Source of the DNA: Shewanella japonica
Lineage (GTDB): Bacteria > Pseudomonadota > Gammaproteobacteria > Enterobacterales > Shewanellaceae
Direction: 5' to 3'
Assembly (NCBI RefSeq): GCF_002075795.1
Contig: NZ_CP020472.1
Location: 2,649,001-2,713,000 of the forward strand
DNA length: 64,000 nt
Part shown: piece by piece, positions 17,522 through 27,212 of the stretch
Position numbering within the stretch: the stretch's first letter is position 1
How the letters are laid out: every line of letters begins with the position of its first letter
Made by a program: the position numbers and the translations under genes
The notes under the pieces: generated by a model
Told to the model about the DNA's origin: nothing
Database searches by the model: none
What the model saw: only the letters and a program-made list of their open reading frames with translations

Positions 17522-19783
17522 TTACGCCAAAGCGATATCAACACGAGTTGAGTGGAAAGTTGAACCAAAGTTCATATCGGTTAATTCACTATTGGTAAGC
17601 TGATTAATAGCAGTGCCACTGCCGTTTTCATTGAGTTTTTTCCATGCATTTTTCCAAGCGAAAATTGTTCCTGCTGGTGTCATAGCTTCAACTCTTGCAG
17701 TGTATTGAATCACCACATCACGCTGACCATAACGACTTGCCGTTAACTTAACTTGGTCGCCATCACTGATCCCTTTGCGCATAGCATCATCTGGGTGAAT
17801 ATAAACCATATGTTGCGGGAAAGTGCCTTCAATATACTTAACGTTTGCCCATTGCGAGTTACTCAGCTTGGGATGCGCTGGTGAAAGTAAACGGAATTCA
17901 CGTGATTTTTCATCATCTGTCATGCCTTTGGTGACAAAGTCATCTGACTCTGGCGTACCAGTATCGATAACAGGATTGAATTTTTCAGGATCGAAATAAG
18001 TACCACTGGTGTCTTTAAATTCAATTTTTCCGCTAGGCGTTGGGAAGTCATAATTTTTACGGAATGGGTAATCAACCACTGGGCTATCCCAGTTTTGAAC
18101 ACAGAGTTCATCGTAGCTAATGTTGCCCTTCCAAGTACCACGTAAAATATCCTCAATACTTTCACTAAACTCAGGGTCGCTGTAACCCATGGCTTTAGCT
18201 AAATCTTGGAAGATAATGGTATCTGGTTTTGACTGATATAACGGGCTAATCGCTTGCGTGCTGTGTTTAGCATAATAACAGTGGTAACTATCAATCATAT
18301 TAGCTTGCTCAATGTAACTTGAGGTTGGCAGTAAATAATCAACGTAGTCCATGGTATCGGTTTGGAATAGATCAATCCCGACTAAAAATAAGTCATCCCG
18401 CATTAATCCAATTTCAATTAAATCAGCATCAGGAGCAATAGCAATCGGGTTACTTGAATATACAATCATCGCTTTAATTGGATCGCATGGTTCGTCAAAC
18501 GCTAATGGGCCGACTTGACCGTCTTCATGCTGATAATCTTCTGGCAGAAGTGATTTACCAATTTCACTAATATTGACAGTATCTCTTACAGCATCTTCTG
18601 GTGTTAAATGACTACCGCCAGAATATGCCCAGTCAAACAACCCACCAGCTTGAGTGTTCAGATACACAACGCCTGCACCGACTTTACCAATATTACCTGT
18701 TAAAGCAGCTAGCGTTGGAATAGCTTTTACCATACGCCCACCATTTAGTGTACGTTGTAAGCCATAACCAATACGGATCATTGCACATTCAGCGCCAGCA
18801 TAAGCTCTTGCAAAAGACTGATACTGTGACTTGCTTACCCCTGTTTCAGCTTCAATTTGCTCATGGGTAAATTCTTCTAATCTTGCCAATAACGCATCAT
18901 AGTCTTGGGTATACGATTCAATAAACCCAGTATCATGCAAGCTTTCTTCAATCAATATCTTAGCAATACCAATAACCAATGTTGCATCAGTCCCTGGTGT
19001 CGGTTGTAACCAGATATCTGCCTGTGATGCTAGCGGCGTTCTTGCTGGGTTAACTACCAGTACTTTTGCCCCTTTATCACGTGCTTCATTGATAAATTTT
19101 AAGTGATGAATATTGGTCGCTTGTTCGTTTGTTCCCCACGATACAAAACACTTGGTATTGACGTAATCTTCTGGGCTCGGACCGGAGAACTCGCCTAAAA
19201 TTGAGCTCATGCCAGAATAACCCGCACTAGCACAGATGTTTCGTTGTAAATTACGGCTCGCAATTCGGTTAAAGAAACGGTTAGCACCTGAACTGGCACC
19301 AATGCCGCTATAGCCTGAATAGAAATAAGGCACAATGGCATTACCAGAATAGGTATCAATAACTTCATTTAATTTTGCAGCAATTTCGCTATTAGCTTGT
19401 TCCCAACTAATTGGCTCGAAGGTTGCGCCAGGACCACGAGGACCAACGCGTTTCATTGGTTGCTGTATGCGGTCAGGACTGTAAATTGATTCGAGATACG
19501 CATGGCCTTTTACACATGGCGTACCTGCAGTAACAGGATGCGAAGGATCGCCACTAACAGAAACCGCAACCCCATCTTTAGTTGAAACTAGCAGGCTACA
19601 TCTATCACCACAGTTTCTTGGACATGTTGTATGAAAAACACCGTCGGGTTCAGGTGTTGGCGGCTCTGTTACAGGTGGTTCTGTTGTATTGTCATCATCG
19701 CTACTAGAACACCCCATGATACTCGCAGAAAATGCAAAAGCACTACTGCCTTTTAAAAAACTACGTCTGTTCATTGCCATCAT
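17522..19783 (-). CDS. DmsA-like molybdopterin oxidoreductase, Tat-exported, possible lipoprotein
   Basis: 753 residues. The N-terminus carries a twin-arginine signal (NRRSFLKGS, Arg at 6-7) and then SIMGCSSSDDD with Cys25, which looks like a lipobox. Mature-region cysteines CPRNCGDRC and GTPCVKGHAY would hold the proximal iron-sulfur cluster. The rest matches the DMSO/thiosulfate/tetrathionate reductase family of bis-MGD enzymes, with SWGTNEQATNIHH and a C-terminal dinucleotide-binding domain. Substrate is unknown; DMSO-like S- or N-oxides are the first guess. Shewanella DmsA is known as a surface-exposed Tat lipoprotein, which makes the Cys25 motif meaningful. The operon has dmsB but no visible DmsC/NrfD-type anchor, nor a DmsE/F-type pair. 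Confidence 0.88.
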   Translation of the reverse strand: MMAMNRRSFLKGSSAFAFSASIMGCSSSDDDNTTEPPVTEPPTPEPDGVFHTTCPRNCGDRCSLLVSTKDGVAVSVSGDPSHPVTAGTPCVKGHAYLESIYSPDRIQQPMKRVGPRGPGATFEPISWEQANSEIAAKLNEVIDTYSGNAIVPYFYSGYSGIGASSGANRFFNRIASRNLQRNICASAGYSGMSSILGEFSGPSPEDYVNTKCFVSWGTNEQATNIHHLKFINEARDKGAKVLVVNPARTPLASQADIWLQPTPGTDATLVIGIAKILIEESLHDTGFIESYTQDYDALLARLEEFTHEQIEAETGVSKSQYQSFARAYAGAECAMIRIGYGLQRTLNGGRMVKAIPTLAALTGNIGKVGAGVVYLNTQAGGLFDWAYSGGSHLTPEDAVRDTVNISEIGKSLLPEDYQHEDGQVGPLAFDEPCDPIKAMIVYSSNPIAIAPDADLIEIGLMRDDLFLVGIDLFQTDTMDYVDYLLPTSSYIEQANMIDSYHCYYAKHSTQAISPLYQSKPDTIIFQDLAKAMGYSDPEFSESIEDILRGTWKGNISYDELCVQNWDSPVVDYPFRKNYDFPTPSGKIEFKDTSGTYFDPEKFNPVIDTGTPESDDFVTKGMTDDEKSREFRLLSPAHPKLSNSQWANVKYIEGTFPQHMVYIHPDDAMRKGISDGDQVKLTASRYGQRDVVIQYTARVEAMTPAGTIFAWKNAWKKLNENGSGTAINQLTNSELTDMNFGSTFHSTRVDIALA

Positions 19784-20249
19784 TTAATCCTTATTGTTAT
19801 TCAAAAAAACCATAGCAAATAGTCGTGTTTTGTTAACAAAAAAAGATTAAAAAATATAATCTGTTCAAACATTTAGAAAATCATTTAACGCTATCACAGT
19901 TTCATCTTTTGGATATCAAGTTTTCACATATCAAAAGTTATTGTTAGTAAATATCTCATTAAAAATTTAAAGCAGTAAAAATAAAAACAAATGTATCAGC
20001 ACGATCAATATTTACATTGTCAGTATCAAACATTCACTGTTACATCCAGTTATTTTCCTAAAAAGTGCAAACTAAGACTTACCAAAAATTTATCCCTCAG
20101 CAAAGTGTATTTAAAAACAACAAATTCTAATTTTTGAAATCAGCATTGCGAATTTTTGGTTTGAATACGTATGCAGTCAATTGCGGCAAAAATATGAACA
20201 GCTCTAGTATGAAGTTACAAAAATAATTAAATCTATAATGGAGTTGTCA
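19784..20249. promoter_or_regulatory. Divergent gap between dmsA-like and GH97 genes
   Basis: A 466-base AT-rich gap. The GH97 side carries the MalR module at 20162-20210. On the dmsA side I see a TTGTTAACAA palindrome near 19830 and a half-matching CRP-like TGTGATAGCG on the minus strand near 19890, neither convincing alone. No gene-like frame is present. Confidence 0.55.
20162..20210 (+). promoter_or_regulatory. MalR-type operator plus promoter for the GH97 gene
   Basis: TGAATACGTATGCA at 20162-20175, a 5-base gap, TTGCGG (20181-20186), an 18-base spacer and TAGTAT (20205-20210). The spacing and the -10 sequence are identical to the receptor promoter. The leader would be only about 30 bases. 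Confidence 0.75.
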
Positions 20250-22346
20250 ATGTCGCCGGTTTCAAGGAAGTCTCAACCTAATGTCTCGCTGCTACCCAAA
20301 AGAAATTTAGCTCGTCTACCTTTATTAATTAGTCTTGTTTTGCTTGGCGCCCACCAATCGGCTCTCGCAAAAACAGTAACCGTAAATTCTCCAGATAAGC
20401 GTATTTCAGTTAGCTTGACCGATGACGGTGACAGACCGGAATATAAAGTAACTTTTAACGGTAAAGAAGCCGTACTTAATTCAAGACTAGGGTTAGTTTT
20501 TGAAACATTTGGTGAATTTGGTAGCGGTTTTGATATTACAGAGTCCAGTAAGTCAACGCACTCTTCTCGATGGCAACAACCTTGGGGCGAGCGTGAATGG
20601 ATAGACGACAACCATAATAAGCTGACAGCGACTTTTTCTAATGGTCGGCACCAATTTGCACTGGAGTTCAAAGTATTTGATGACGGTATCGGATTTAGAT
20701 ATCTCGTCCCCAAGCAAGCGTCATTTGATAAAGTGACTCACCTTAATATCACAAATGAGCTGACAGAATTTTCCGTTCCTGATGCGCATCATGCAACTGC
20801 GTGGTGGATCCCTGGCCGAGGCTGGAACCGTTATGAGTATTTATATCAAACAACATCGGTTAACAAAGTCGACCGTGCCCACACACCTTTCACTTACAAA
20901 TTAACTTCAGGGCTTCACTTAAGTATTCATGAAGCGGCTCTAACAGATTACGCAGCGATGGTATTAGATCAGCGCCGAGATGGCACGCTTAAAGCCGATC
21001 TCACCCCTTGGTCTGATGGCACCTTAGTCAAAACTCAACCTGGTTTCACTACCCCTTGGCGCACTATTCAAATTGCTGATGCAGCAACAGGACTTCTCAA
21101 TTCAGATTTAATCCTTAACCTGAATGAACCGAACAAACTCGGTGATGTTTCATGGGTTGAACCTGGTAAATACGTCGGTATTTGGTGGGGGATGCACATT
21201 AATGAAAACACTTGGGGTTCTGGCGAAAAACACGGTGCAACCACCTCAGAAACGAAACGTTATATGGATTTTGCAGCTAAGTACGGTTTTGATGGTGTTC
21301 TCGTTGAAGGCTGGAATCTTGGTTGGGATGGAAGCTGGTTCCATAACGGTGATGTATTCAGTTTTACTCAGTCTTATGATGATTTTGATATTGATGCTGT
21401 CAGTGCACATGGAGCAAACAACAATGTGCGTTTAATTGGCCATCATGAAACTTCAGGTTCTGTGACCAACTACCGCAATCAAATGAGTGACGCTTATGAT
21501 TTATATAAGCAACACGGCGTAACACAAATCAAAACAGGTTATGTTGCTGATGGTGGCGACATTAAGCGAGTCGACTCGCAAGGTATTGTTCGCCATGAAT
21601 GGCATGATGGTCAATTTATGGTTAATGAGTATCTTCATAGCATTACAGAAGCTGCTAAACGTCAAATTAGTATTAATACTCACGAGCCAATAAAAGACAC
21701 TGGTTTAAGACGAACCTACCCTAACTGGATTTCTCGTGAAGGCGCTCGCGGACAAGAATTTAATGCATGGGGAACGCCTCCTAACAGTCCAGAGCATACC
21801 TCAATATTGCCATATACACGCATGCTATCAGGACCGATGGACTTCACTCCGGGTATTTTTAATCTTGCCCCTGAGGGACTTGATGCCGTTAACCGCGTCC
21901 AGACAACCCTCGCAAAACAACTGGCTTTGTATGTTGTACTATACAGTCCAATTCAAATGGCAGCTGATTTACCAAGAAATTACGTTGAACGATTAGATGC
22001 ATTTAAATTCATTCAAGATGTACCAACGGATTGGAGCGAGAGTATTGCAGTCGCTGGCGAGATTGGTGATTTTGTTGCCTTTGCACGAAAAGACCGCGCT
22101 TCAGAGGATTGGTATTTAGGCGCACTAACCGACGAATCTGAGCGGGAGTTAACAATCAAGTTAGACTTTTTATCATCTGATAAATCCTATCAAGCACAAA
22201 TATATCGTGATGGAGCCGAAGCTGATTGGAAGACCAATCCATACGATTATGTTATTGAAAACAAGCAAGTAACAGCGAAAGATACCTTAACATTAGCCCT
22301 TGCCACCAGCGGCGGTGTAGCGATTCGTTTTATCCCATTCGATTAA
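20250..22346 (+). CDS. GH97 alpha-glucosidase (SusB-like), periplasmic
   Basis: 698 residues from the ATG at 20250, chosen because GGAG lies 6 bases before it; an ATG at 20238 without an RBS would add four residues. A signal peptide ends near HQSALAKTV. The N-terminal beta-sandwich (about 35-290) leads into the catalytic barrel with EGWNLGWDGSWFHNG, the catalytic-region HEPIKDTGLRRTYPNW and REGARGQEFNAWG, then a C-terminal beta domain. Retained Glu residues in HEP and in REGARGQE suggest the inverting SusB type. Such enzymes release glucose from maltose and maltodextrins in the periplasm. It is monocistronic, with its own MalR-type promoter and terminator. Confidence 0.92.
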   Translation: MSPVSRKSQPNVSLLPKRNLARLPLLISLVLLGAHQSALAKTVTVNSPDKRISVSLTDDGDRPEYKVTFNGKEAVLNSRLGLVFETFGEFGSGFDITESSKSTHSSRWQQPWGEREWIDDNHNKLTATFSNGRHQFALEFKVFDDGIGFRYLVPKQASFDKVTHLNITNELTEFSVPDAHHATAWWIPGRGWNRYEYLYQTTSVNKVDRAHTPFTYKLTSGLHLSIHEAALTDYAAMVLDQRRDGTLKADLTPWSDGTLVKTQPGFTTPWRTIQIADAATGLLNSDLILNLNEPNKLGDVSWVEPGKYVGIWWGMHINENTWGSGEKHGATTSETKRYMDFAAKYGFDGVLVEGWNLGWDGSWFHNGDVFSFTQSYDDFDIDAVSAHGANNNVRLIGHHETSGSVTNYRNQMSDAYDLYKQHGVTQIKTGYVADGGDIKRVDSQGIVRHEWHDGQFMVNEYLHSITEAAKRQISINTHEPIKDTGLRRTYPNWISREGARGQEFNAWGTPPNSPEHTSILPYTRMLSGPMDFTPGIFNLAPEGLDAVNRVQTTLAKQLALYVVLYSPIQMAADLPRNYVERLDAFKFIQDVPTDWSESIAVAGEIGDFVAFARKDRASEDWYLGALTDESERELTIKLDFLSSDKSYQAQIYRDGAEADWKTNPYDYVIENKQVTAKDTLTLALATSGGVAIRFIPFD

Positions 22347-22369
22347 CACTCAACTTTAAGTCTCCCCCC

Positions 22370-22415
22370 AAAAACCTGATGCGCAAAGTGATTGTTGCCA
22401 TCAGGTTTTTCTTCA
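22370..22415 (+). terminator. Terminator of the GH97 gene
   Basis: AAAAACCTGATG (22370-22381), 17-base loop, CATCAGGTTTTT (22399-22410), a perfect 12-bp stem ending in T residues, 23 bases past the stop codon. Confidence 0.85.
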
Positions 22416-22525
22416 TTTACATTGCCTTAGCTCACAAAAAAACAACACCGAAGACGCCATGACATTTAAGAAAACACTCCACAACCTTGTTACAAATATG
22501 ATCAGTTTTCGTTGTGCATAAATGA

Positions 22526-22574
22526 TGAATACGTATGTAATTAGTTGTACCAAAATCCACCACAAGGCTAATAT
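22526..22574 (+). promoter_or_regulatory. MalR-type operator plus promoter for the SLC45-type transporter
   Basis: TGAATACGTATGTA at 22526-22539, a 5-base gap, TTGTAC (22545-22550), an 18-base spacer and TAATAT (22569-22574). The layout equals that of the receptor and GH97 promoters. The start of transcription would be near 22581. Confidence 0.72.
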
Positions 22575-22713
22575 AAAACCTGCTAAATTTCTTCCTCTGC
22601 TTGTGGGGATGAAATGGGCTAGGTCGTTACTGGCGCATCACCTTCATCGGATTGTGTCAGGTTTAAGAACCTTTCTAACTTCTTTATCAATCGAAGTCAG
22701 AATACGAGGTCTT

Positions 22714-22757
22714 TGGCGAATACCCGTCTTAGGGAGATGTGTATTCGCCATTTTTTT
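22714..22757 (+). terminator. Terminator-like hairpin inside the transporter leader (possible attenuator)
   Basis: GGCGAATAC (22715-22723) pairs perfectly with GTATTCGCC (22741-22749), one extra T-A pair closes it, and seven T follow (22751-22757). It lies downstream of the promoter and 110 bases before the transporter ATG, so it would end transcription early unless bypassed. Confidence 0.65.
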
Positions 22758-22868
22758 AACTATCGTCTAATCAAGCCGAAATGAATACCTAGCAAAATAA
22801 CAAGTAACAATAAGAATTCAGCCATGATGCTGAACAGCCCATTTATAATGGAAGATAAAGGAAGATAC

Positions 22869-24446
22869 ATGTCTGCCGATAATACATCGCATCAGGGTAC
22901 ACCGAATAAACAATCGCTTCGTCAGCAACCAGAATTAAACTTCTGGCAAATTTTCAATATGTGTTTTGGATTTTTGGGGATCCAATTTGGTTTTGCACTT
23001 CAAAACGCTAATGTCAGCCGTATTTTTCAAACCCTAGGCGCTGAGATTGATGAAATTCCAATCTTATGGATTGCTGCTCCGTTAACAGGACTTATCGTCC
23101 AGCCCATTATTGGCTACTTAAGTGATAATACATGGAATGGACTAGGTCGCCGTCGCCCTTATTTTTTAATTGGCGCAGTTTGTACCACACTCGCTTTATT
23201 TATCATGCCGCATTCTCCAGTTTTATGGGTCGCAGCGGGCATGCTTTGGATCATGGATGCCTCAATTAACATTGCCATGGAGCCATTTCGTGCGTTTGTT
23301 GGAGATAACCTACCAAAGTCTCAGCGTACTCAAGGCTATGCGATGCAAAGCTTCTTTATTGGAATCGGCGCCGTTGTAGCGTCAGCCTTGCCGTATTTAT
23401 TAACCAACTATTTTGATGTGGCGAATACTGCTCCTGAAGGCGAAATTGCCGACTCGGTACGTTACGCATTTTATTTTGGTGGCGCCGTTTTATTCCTCGC
23501 GGTTGGATGGACCATCGTAACCTCTAAAGAATATTCACCTGAAGAACTGGCCTCTTTTCATCAAGAAAATGATGAAGAATTAATAGCTGAAAACAATAGT
23601 GATAGCCGCACTAGAACAGCTAAGCAATATCAATTTGCTTCTATGCTTTGGATGGCGATTGGTGGTGGTTTAACAGGTTTAGTTTTTGGCCTTTCGTTAG
23701 ATAAGCAGCTTTATATATTGACCATCGGTATTTTTGTATTTGGCCCTTTGCAATTTTACTGCGCCAAAGCCCTCGCAAAAGTTAATCCAAATGACATCGC
23801 TGAGCGCGAAAGTCTAGGCATGGTATTTAACGTAGTTGATAATTTATTCCATATGCCAAAAGCCATGCACCAATTGGCCATCGTACAATTCTTTTCATGG
23901 TTTGCCTTATTCGCGATGTGGATTTATACCACTTCAGCAGTCACCTCTTACCATTACGGTACCAGTGATGTACTGACCAAAGCCTACAATGATGGCGCTG
24001 ATTGGGTCGGTATGCTATTCGCTTCATATAATGGTTTTGCTGCTGTTGCTGCGATTGCAATACCGTTTCTAGCAAAAGCAGTCGGAATAAGATTCACACA
24101 TACCATCAATTTAACATTGGGTGGTTTGGGGCTTATCAGCTTTTATTTCATTAGCGATCCTGCCCTACTTTGGATACCTATGATTGGAGTCGGCATCGCT
24201 TGGGCGTCAATCTTATCAGTACCGTACGCAATGCTATCTGGGATCTTACCACCTAAGAAAATGGGGGTATTTATGGGAATATTTAACTTTTTCATTGTTA
24301 TCCCTCAATTGCTTGCGGCCAGTGTTTTAGGCGTAATTCTTAATACATTATTTGATGGAGAGCCAATCTTTGCATTAATTACTGGCGGTGTGTTTATGAT
24401 TATTGCGGGTATCGCAGTGTTGTTTGTAGACCAACCAAAACAATAA
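22869..24446 (+). CDS. SLC45/GPH-type MFS transporter for maltose or maltodextrin
   Basis: 525 residues, about 12 membrane segments. The start at 22869 is chosen because AAAGGAAG lies just before it; the upstream ATG at 22824 lacks an RBS. Family marks: FGFLGIQFGFALQNANVSRIF near residue 32, PIIGYLSDNTWNGLGRRRPY (the cytoplasmic loop typical of sucrose/maltose transporters) and the MDASINIAMEPFRAF segment. Relatives in Alteromonadales and Caulobacter carry maltose or sucrose with protons. It is followed 81 bases later by the glucoamylase gene, probably in one transcript. Substrate is inferred from the MalR promoter and neighbours. Confidence 0.88.
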   Translation: MSADNTSHQGTPNKQSLRQQPELNFWQIFNMCFGFLGIQFGFALQNANVSRIFQTLGAEIDEIPILWIAAPLTGLIVQPIIGYLSDNTWNGLGRRRPYFLIGAVCTTLALFIMPHSPVLWVAAGMLWIMDASINIAMEPFRAFVGDNLPKSQRTQGYAMQSFFIGIGAVVASALPYLLTNYFDVANTAPEGEIADSVRYAFYFGGAVLFLAVGWTIVTSKEYSPEELASFHQENDEELIAENNSDSRTRTAKQYQFASMLWMAIGGGLTGLVFGLSLDKQLYILTIGIFVFGPLQFYCAKALAKVNPNDIAERESLGMVFNVVDNLFHMPKAMHQLAIVQFFSWFALFAMWIYTTSAVTSYHYGTSDVLTKAYNDGADWVGMLFASYNGFAAVAAIAIPFLAKAVGIRFTHTINLTLGGLGLISFYFISDPALLWIPMIGVGIAWASILSVPYAMLSGILPPKKMGVFMGIFNFFIVIPQLLAASVLGVILNTLFDGEPIFALITGGVFMIIAGIAVLFVDQPKQ

Positions 24447-24527
24447 GTTATTGAGTCATATTTCTGATTATTCAAATTATAAAACGTTTCGTGACTATAC
24501 GCGGATCTTGATTGGGGAAAGTTACAC

Positions 24528-27019
24528 ATGATGGGTAAAAGCATTAACAGTTATAAAAAATCTACACTGGCAAGTGCGATCAATATTGCAATGATTGGCG
24601 CCTCTATTTTCGCTTTATCGGCTTGTTCAGAAACAACAGCCAACAAAGATGTTCCAACATCAACAGACACCAGTTCAGCAGTGACTCAAGTGCAAATAGC
24701 ACCAGGCGCGCCAGGTGCTGCGCCTACATGGGCTTTTTCTGGTAAGACTGGTATCGGTACATCTTATGAGCCTTACATTGACGGTCAGTACCAAGGAACA
24801 ACTGAGAACCCAGTCAGTAAAGTGTGGTTTTCACTCGCACAAGGGATCTTAACCGAAACCATGTATGGCATGATCCACAATGCACAACTAAAAGAAATGC
24901 AATTTATCATCACTGGTGAAGGGTTTGTCGATACAGAAAAAGATGACACGATCAGCACCATCGAATACCTACATCACGATGAACATGGCCGCCCACTTTC
25001 ATTAGCATACAAAGTCATTAATAAAGCTAAAACGGCCAATATCAGATAGAAAAGCATTTTTTCACTGATCCAAACCGTGACAGTATGATGATGAAAGTTA
25101 TTTTTACCGCTTTTGCTGATGGAATAACCCCTCATTTATACGCCAACCCGCATGTAGATAATAGCGGTGCTAACGATATTGCGAGTATTGAAGAGCAAGC
25201 ACTTGTTGCTTACACCAATGCTAAAGACTCATCTGTGATGACGATTAAATCCGATGTAGACTTTACAAAAGCTTCAGCAGGATTTATTGGCCACTCAGAC
25301 GGCTTAGTAGATTTGGCAGATAATGGCGTACTGGACAACATCTATCAATCTACCAGTAAAGCATCAGAAACTGTCGGTAACGTTGCGTTAACTGCTCAGT
25401 ACAAGACGCTCAACAAAGCCACTGGTGAAAACACCTTAGAAATGAATGTGGCTATTGGTTTTGGTGCAGACAAAGCCCAAAGCTTAGCTAATGTTGAAGC
25501 CACGCTTTCTGCAGGTTACGACAAATTATTAAGTGCTTATTTAGGTGACGATAAACACCTTGGCTGGAAAGACTACTTAACTGGTTTACCCGCACTTAAT
25601 GCCATGAGCAGCAATACTACTGATGATGGCAAATTACTTTATACCAGTGCGTTAGTGCTAAAAGCGCAAGAAGATAAAACCCATGCCGGAGCATTAATTG
25701 CTTCGCTATCAAACCCATGGGGTGACTCAGTCTCAGCTAAAGTCGGTAGTACAGGCTATAAAGCAGTTTGGCCACGTGACTTTTATCAATGTGCAATGGC
25801 CTTTCTTGCTATGGGCGATCTTGAAACGCCAAAAGTGGCTTTTGAATACTTGAAAAAAGTGCAAGTTAGTCAGCAAACGCCTGAATATGTTGGCACGCCT
25901 GGTTGGTTCTTACAAAAAACACATGTTGACGGTCAAATTGAATGGGTTGGCGTGCAGTTAGACCAAACGGCGATGCCAATTATGTTGGGGTGGAAGTTAT
26001 GGCAAGCTGGCGTATTAACTGATGCTGAAATCACTCAGTGGTACCAAGACATGTTAAAACCCGCTGCAGACTTTTTAGTCACTGGGGGTAAAGTTAAATT
26101 AGACTGGAACGATACTGAAATAACTCCGCCAAGTACCCAACAAGAGCGCTGGGAAGAACAAGCAGGATTCTCACCTTCGACAACTGCAGCTGTCATTGCA
26201 GGATTAGTGGCAGCCAGTGATATTGCCCAACTAGTTAACGATGAAAAAGCAGGTGAATATCTAACGTTAGCCAAAGAACTAGAAGCAAGCCTTGAAACCA
26301 CTATGGTAACTAACAATGGCGAACTTGCCAAAGAAGGTAAACCTTACTATGTGCGTATCAGTCCAAACGGAAACCCAAATAATGCTGATAAATTACTGGA
26401 TAATAATGGTAAGCCAGGGTTAGATCAGCGCCAGATTCTAGACGGCGGTTTTCTTGAATTAGTTCGTTACGGTGTTAAGGATGCTACAGATGGTATCATT
26501 CAGAACAGCGTCATGCTGATTGACGATACAACTCTTGAGCATAATCTTCGTGTTAAATATGAATTTACTGCCAAAGATGGCAGCAAAATTCCGGGTTACC
26601 GTCGATATGGTAATGATGGTTATGGCGAAGATATCACAACTGGTTTCAGCTATGCTGAGCAAGGTAATACCGCCGATCAACGAGGCAGAGTATGGCCATT
26701 CTTTACCGGTGAACGTGGTCATTATGAGTTGGCACTTGCCAAATCGACCGGTAGTTTAACGCCAGAAGTCCACCAGCAATTAATTAATACCTACGTTCAA
26801 GGTATGGAAACATTTGCTAATGAAGGCTTAATGTTGCCAGAACAAGCTTGGGATGGTGTTGGTAATCCAACTCGTTATAACTACGCGATGGGTCAAGGCA
26901 CTAACTCAGCAACACCACTTGCTTGGACACATGCTGAATACGTTAAGTTAGTTCGCTCGATGACTGACAAAGCAGTATGGGATTTCTATCCTGTTGTTGC
27001 GGATAAACTGGCTGAATAA
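24528..27019 (+). pseudogene. GH15 glucoamylase (glucan 1,4-alpha-glucosidase) interrupted by a -1 frameshift
   Basis: The first frame (24528-25049) encodes a lipoprotein signal (ALSACSETT) and the start of the bacterial glucoamylase N-terminal beta domain (PGAPGAAPTWAFSGKTGIGTS), then stops. The second frame (open from 25031, first ATG 25085, to 27019) continues the same domain with NGQYQIEKHFFTDPNRDS and then the GH15 alpha/alpha barrel: YKAVWPRDFYQCAMAF, LDQTAMPIMLGWKLWQAG and, near the end, PEQAWDGVGN. The break is at a run of four A (25029-25032); one more A restores a single protein of about 830 residues. The downstream half is fully open and conserved, so the lesion is recent or a sequencing error. 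A functional enzyme would release glucose from chain ends in the periplasm. Confidence 0.85.
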
Positions 27020-27132
27020 CTTGTAGATTTAGATAGATGGCTTGCGTTCAAAGCAAATTATTAACTATCGCTAAAAGAATGAGTTATTGAATTCAGAAAA
27101 TTCAAAATCTTCAGTTCAACACCCACAAATCG

Positions 27133-27161
27133 AAAAATGCCACTCAATGAGTGGCATTTTT
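27133..27161. terminator. Bidirectional terminator between glucoamylase and yedI
   Basis: AAAAATGCCACTCA (27133-27146) pairs with TGAGTGGCATTTTT (27148-27161); T-tracts result on both strands, serving the two converging genes. Confidence 0.85.
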
Positions 27162-27212
27162 ATTTTGGAGTTTGCTAAAACAAACCTAGCGAATACCTAA
27201 GCGTTTTGACGT

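Larger units (their letters stand above)
22411..22868 (+). promoter_or_regulatory. Promoter and long leader of the SLC45-type transporter gene
   Basis: The gap holds a MalR module (22526-22574). A leader of almost 290 bases then runs to the RBS, with an intrinsic-terminator-like hairpin inside it (22714-22757, listed separately). The 82-codon frame at 22522-22770 starts inside the operator and has no RBS or family likeness, so I do not call it a gene. Confidence 0.6.

Noticed and set aside
22522..22770. 82-codon open frame in the transporter leader
   Set aside because: It starts inside the operator, upstream of the likely transcription start, has no RBS, and its protein shows no family likeness.
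25020..25090. Programmed -1 frameshift in the glucoamylase gene
   Set aside because: The site (GCT AAA ACG) is not a strong slippery heptamer, and no pseudoknot or stem is evident just downstream. A recent mutation or assembly error is simpler.
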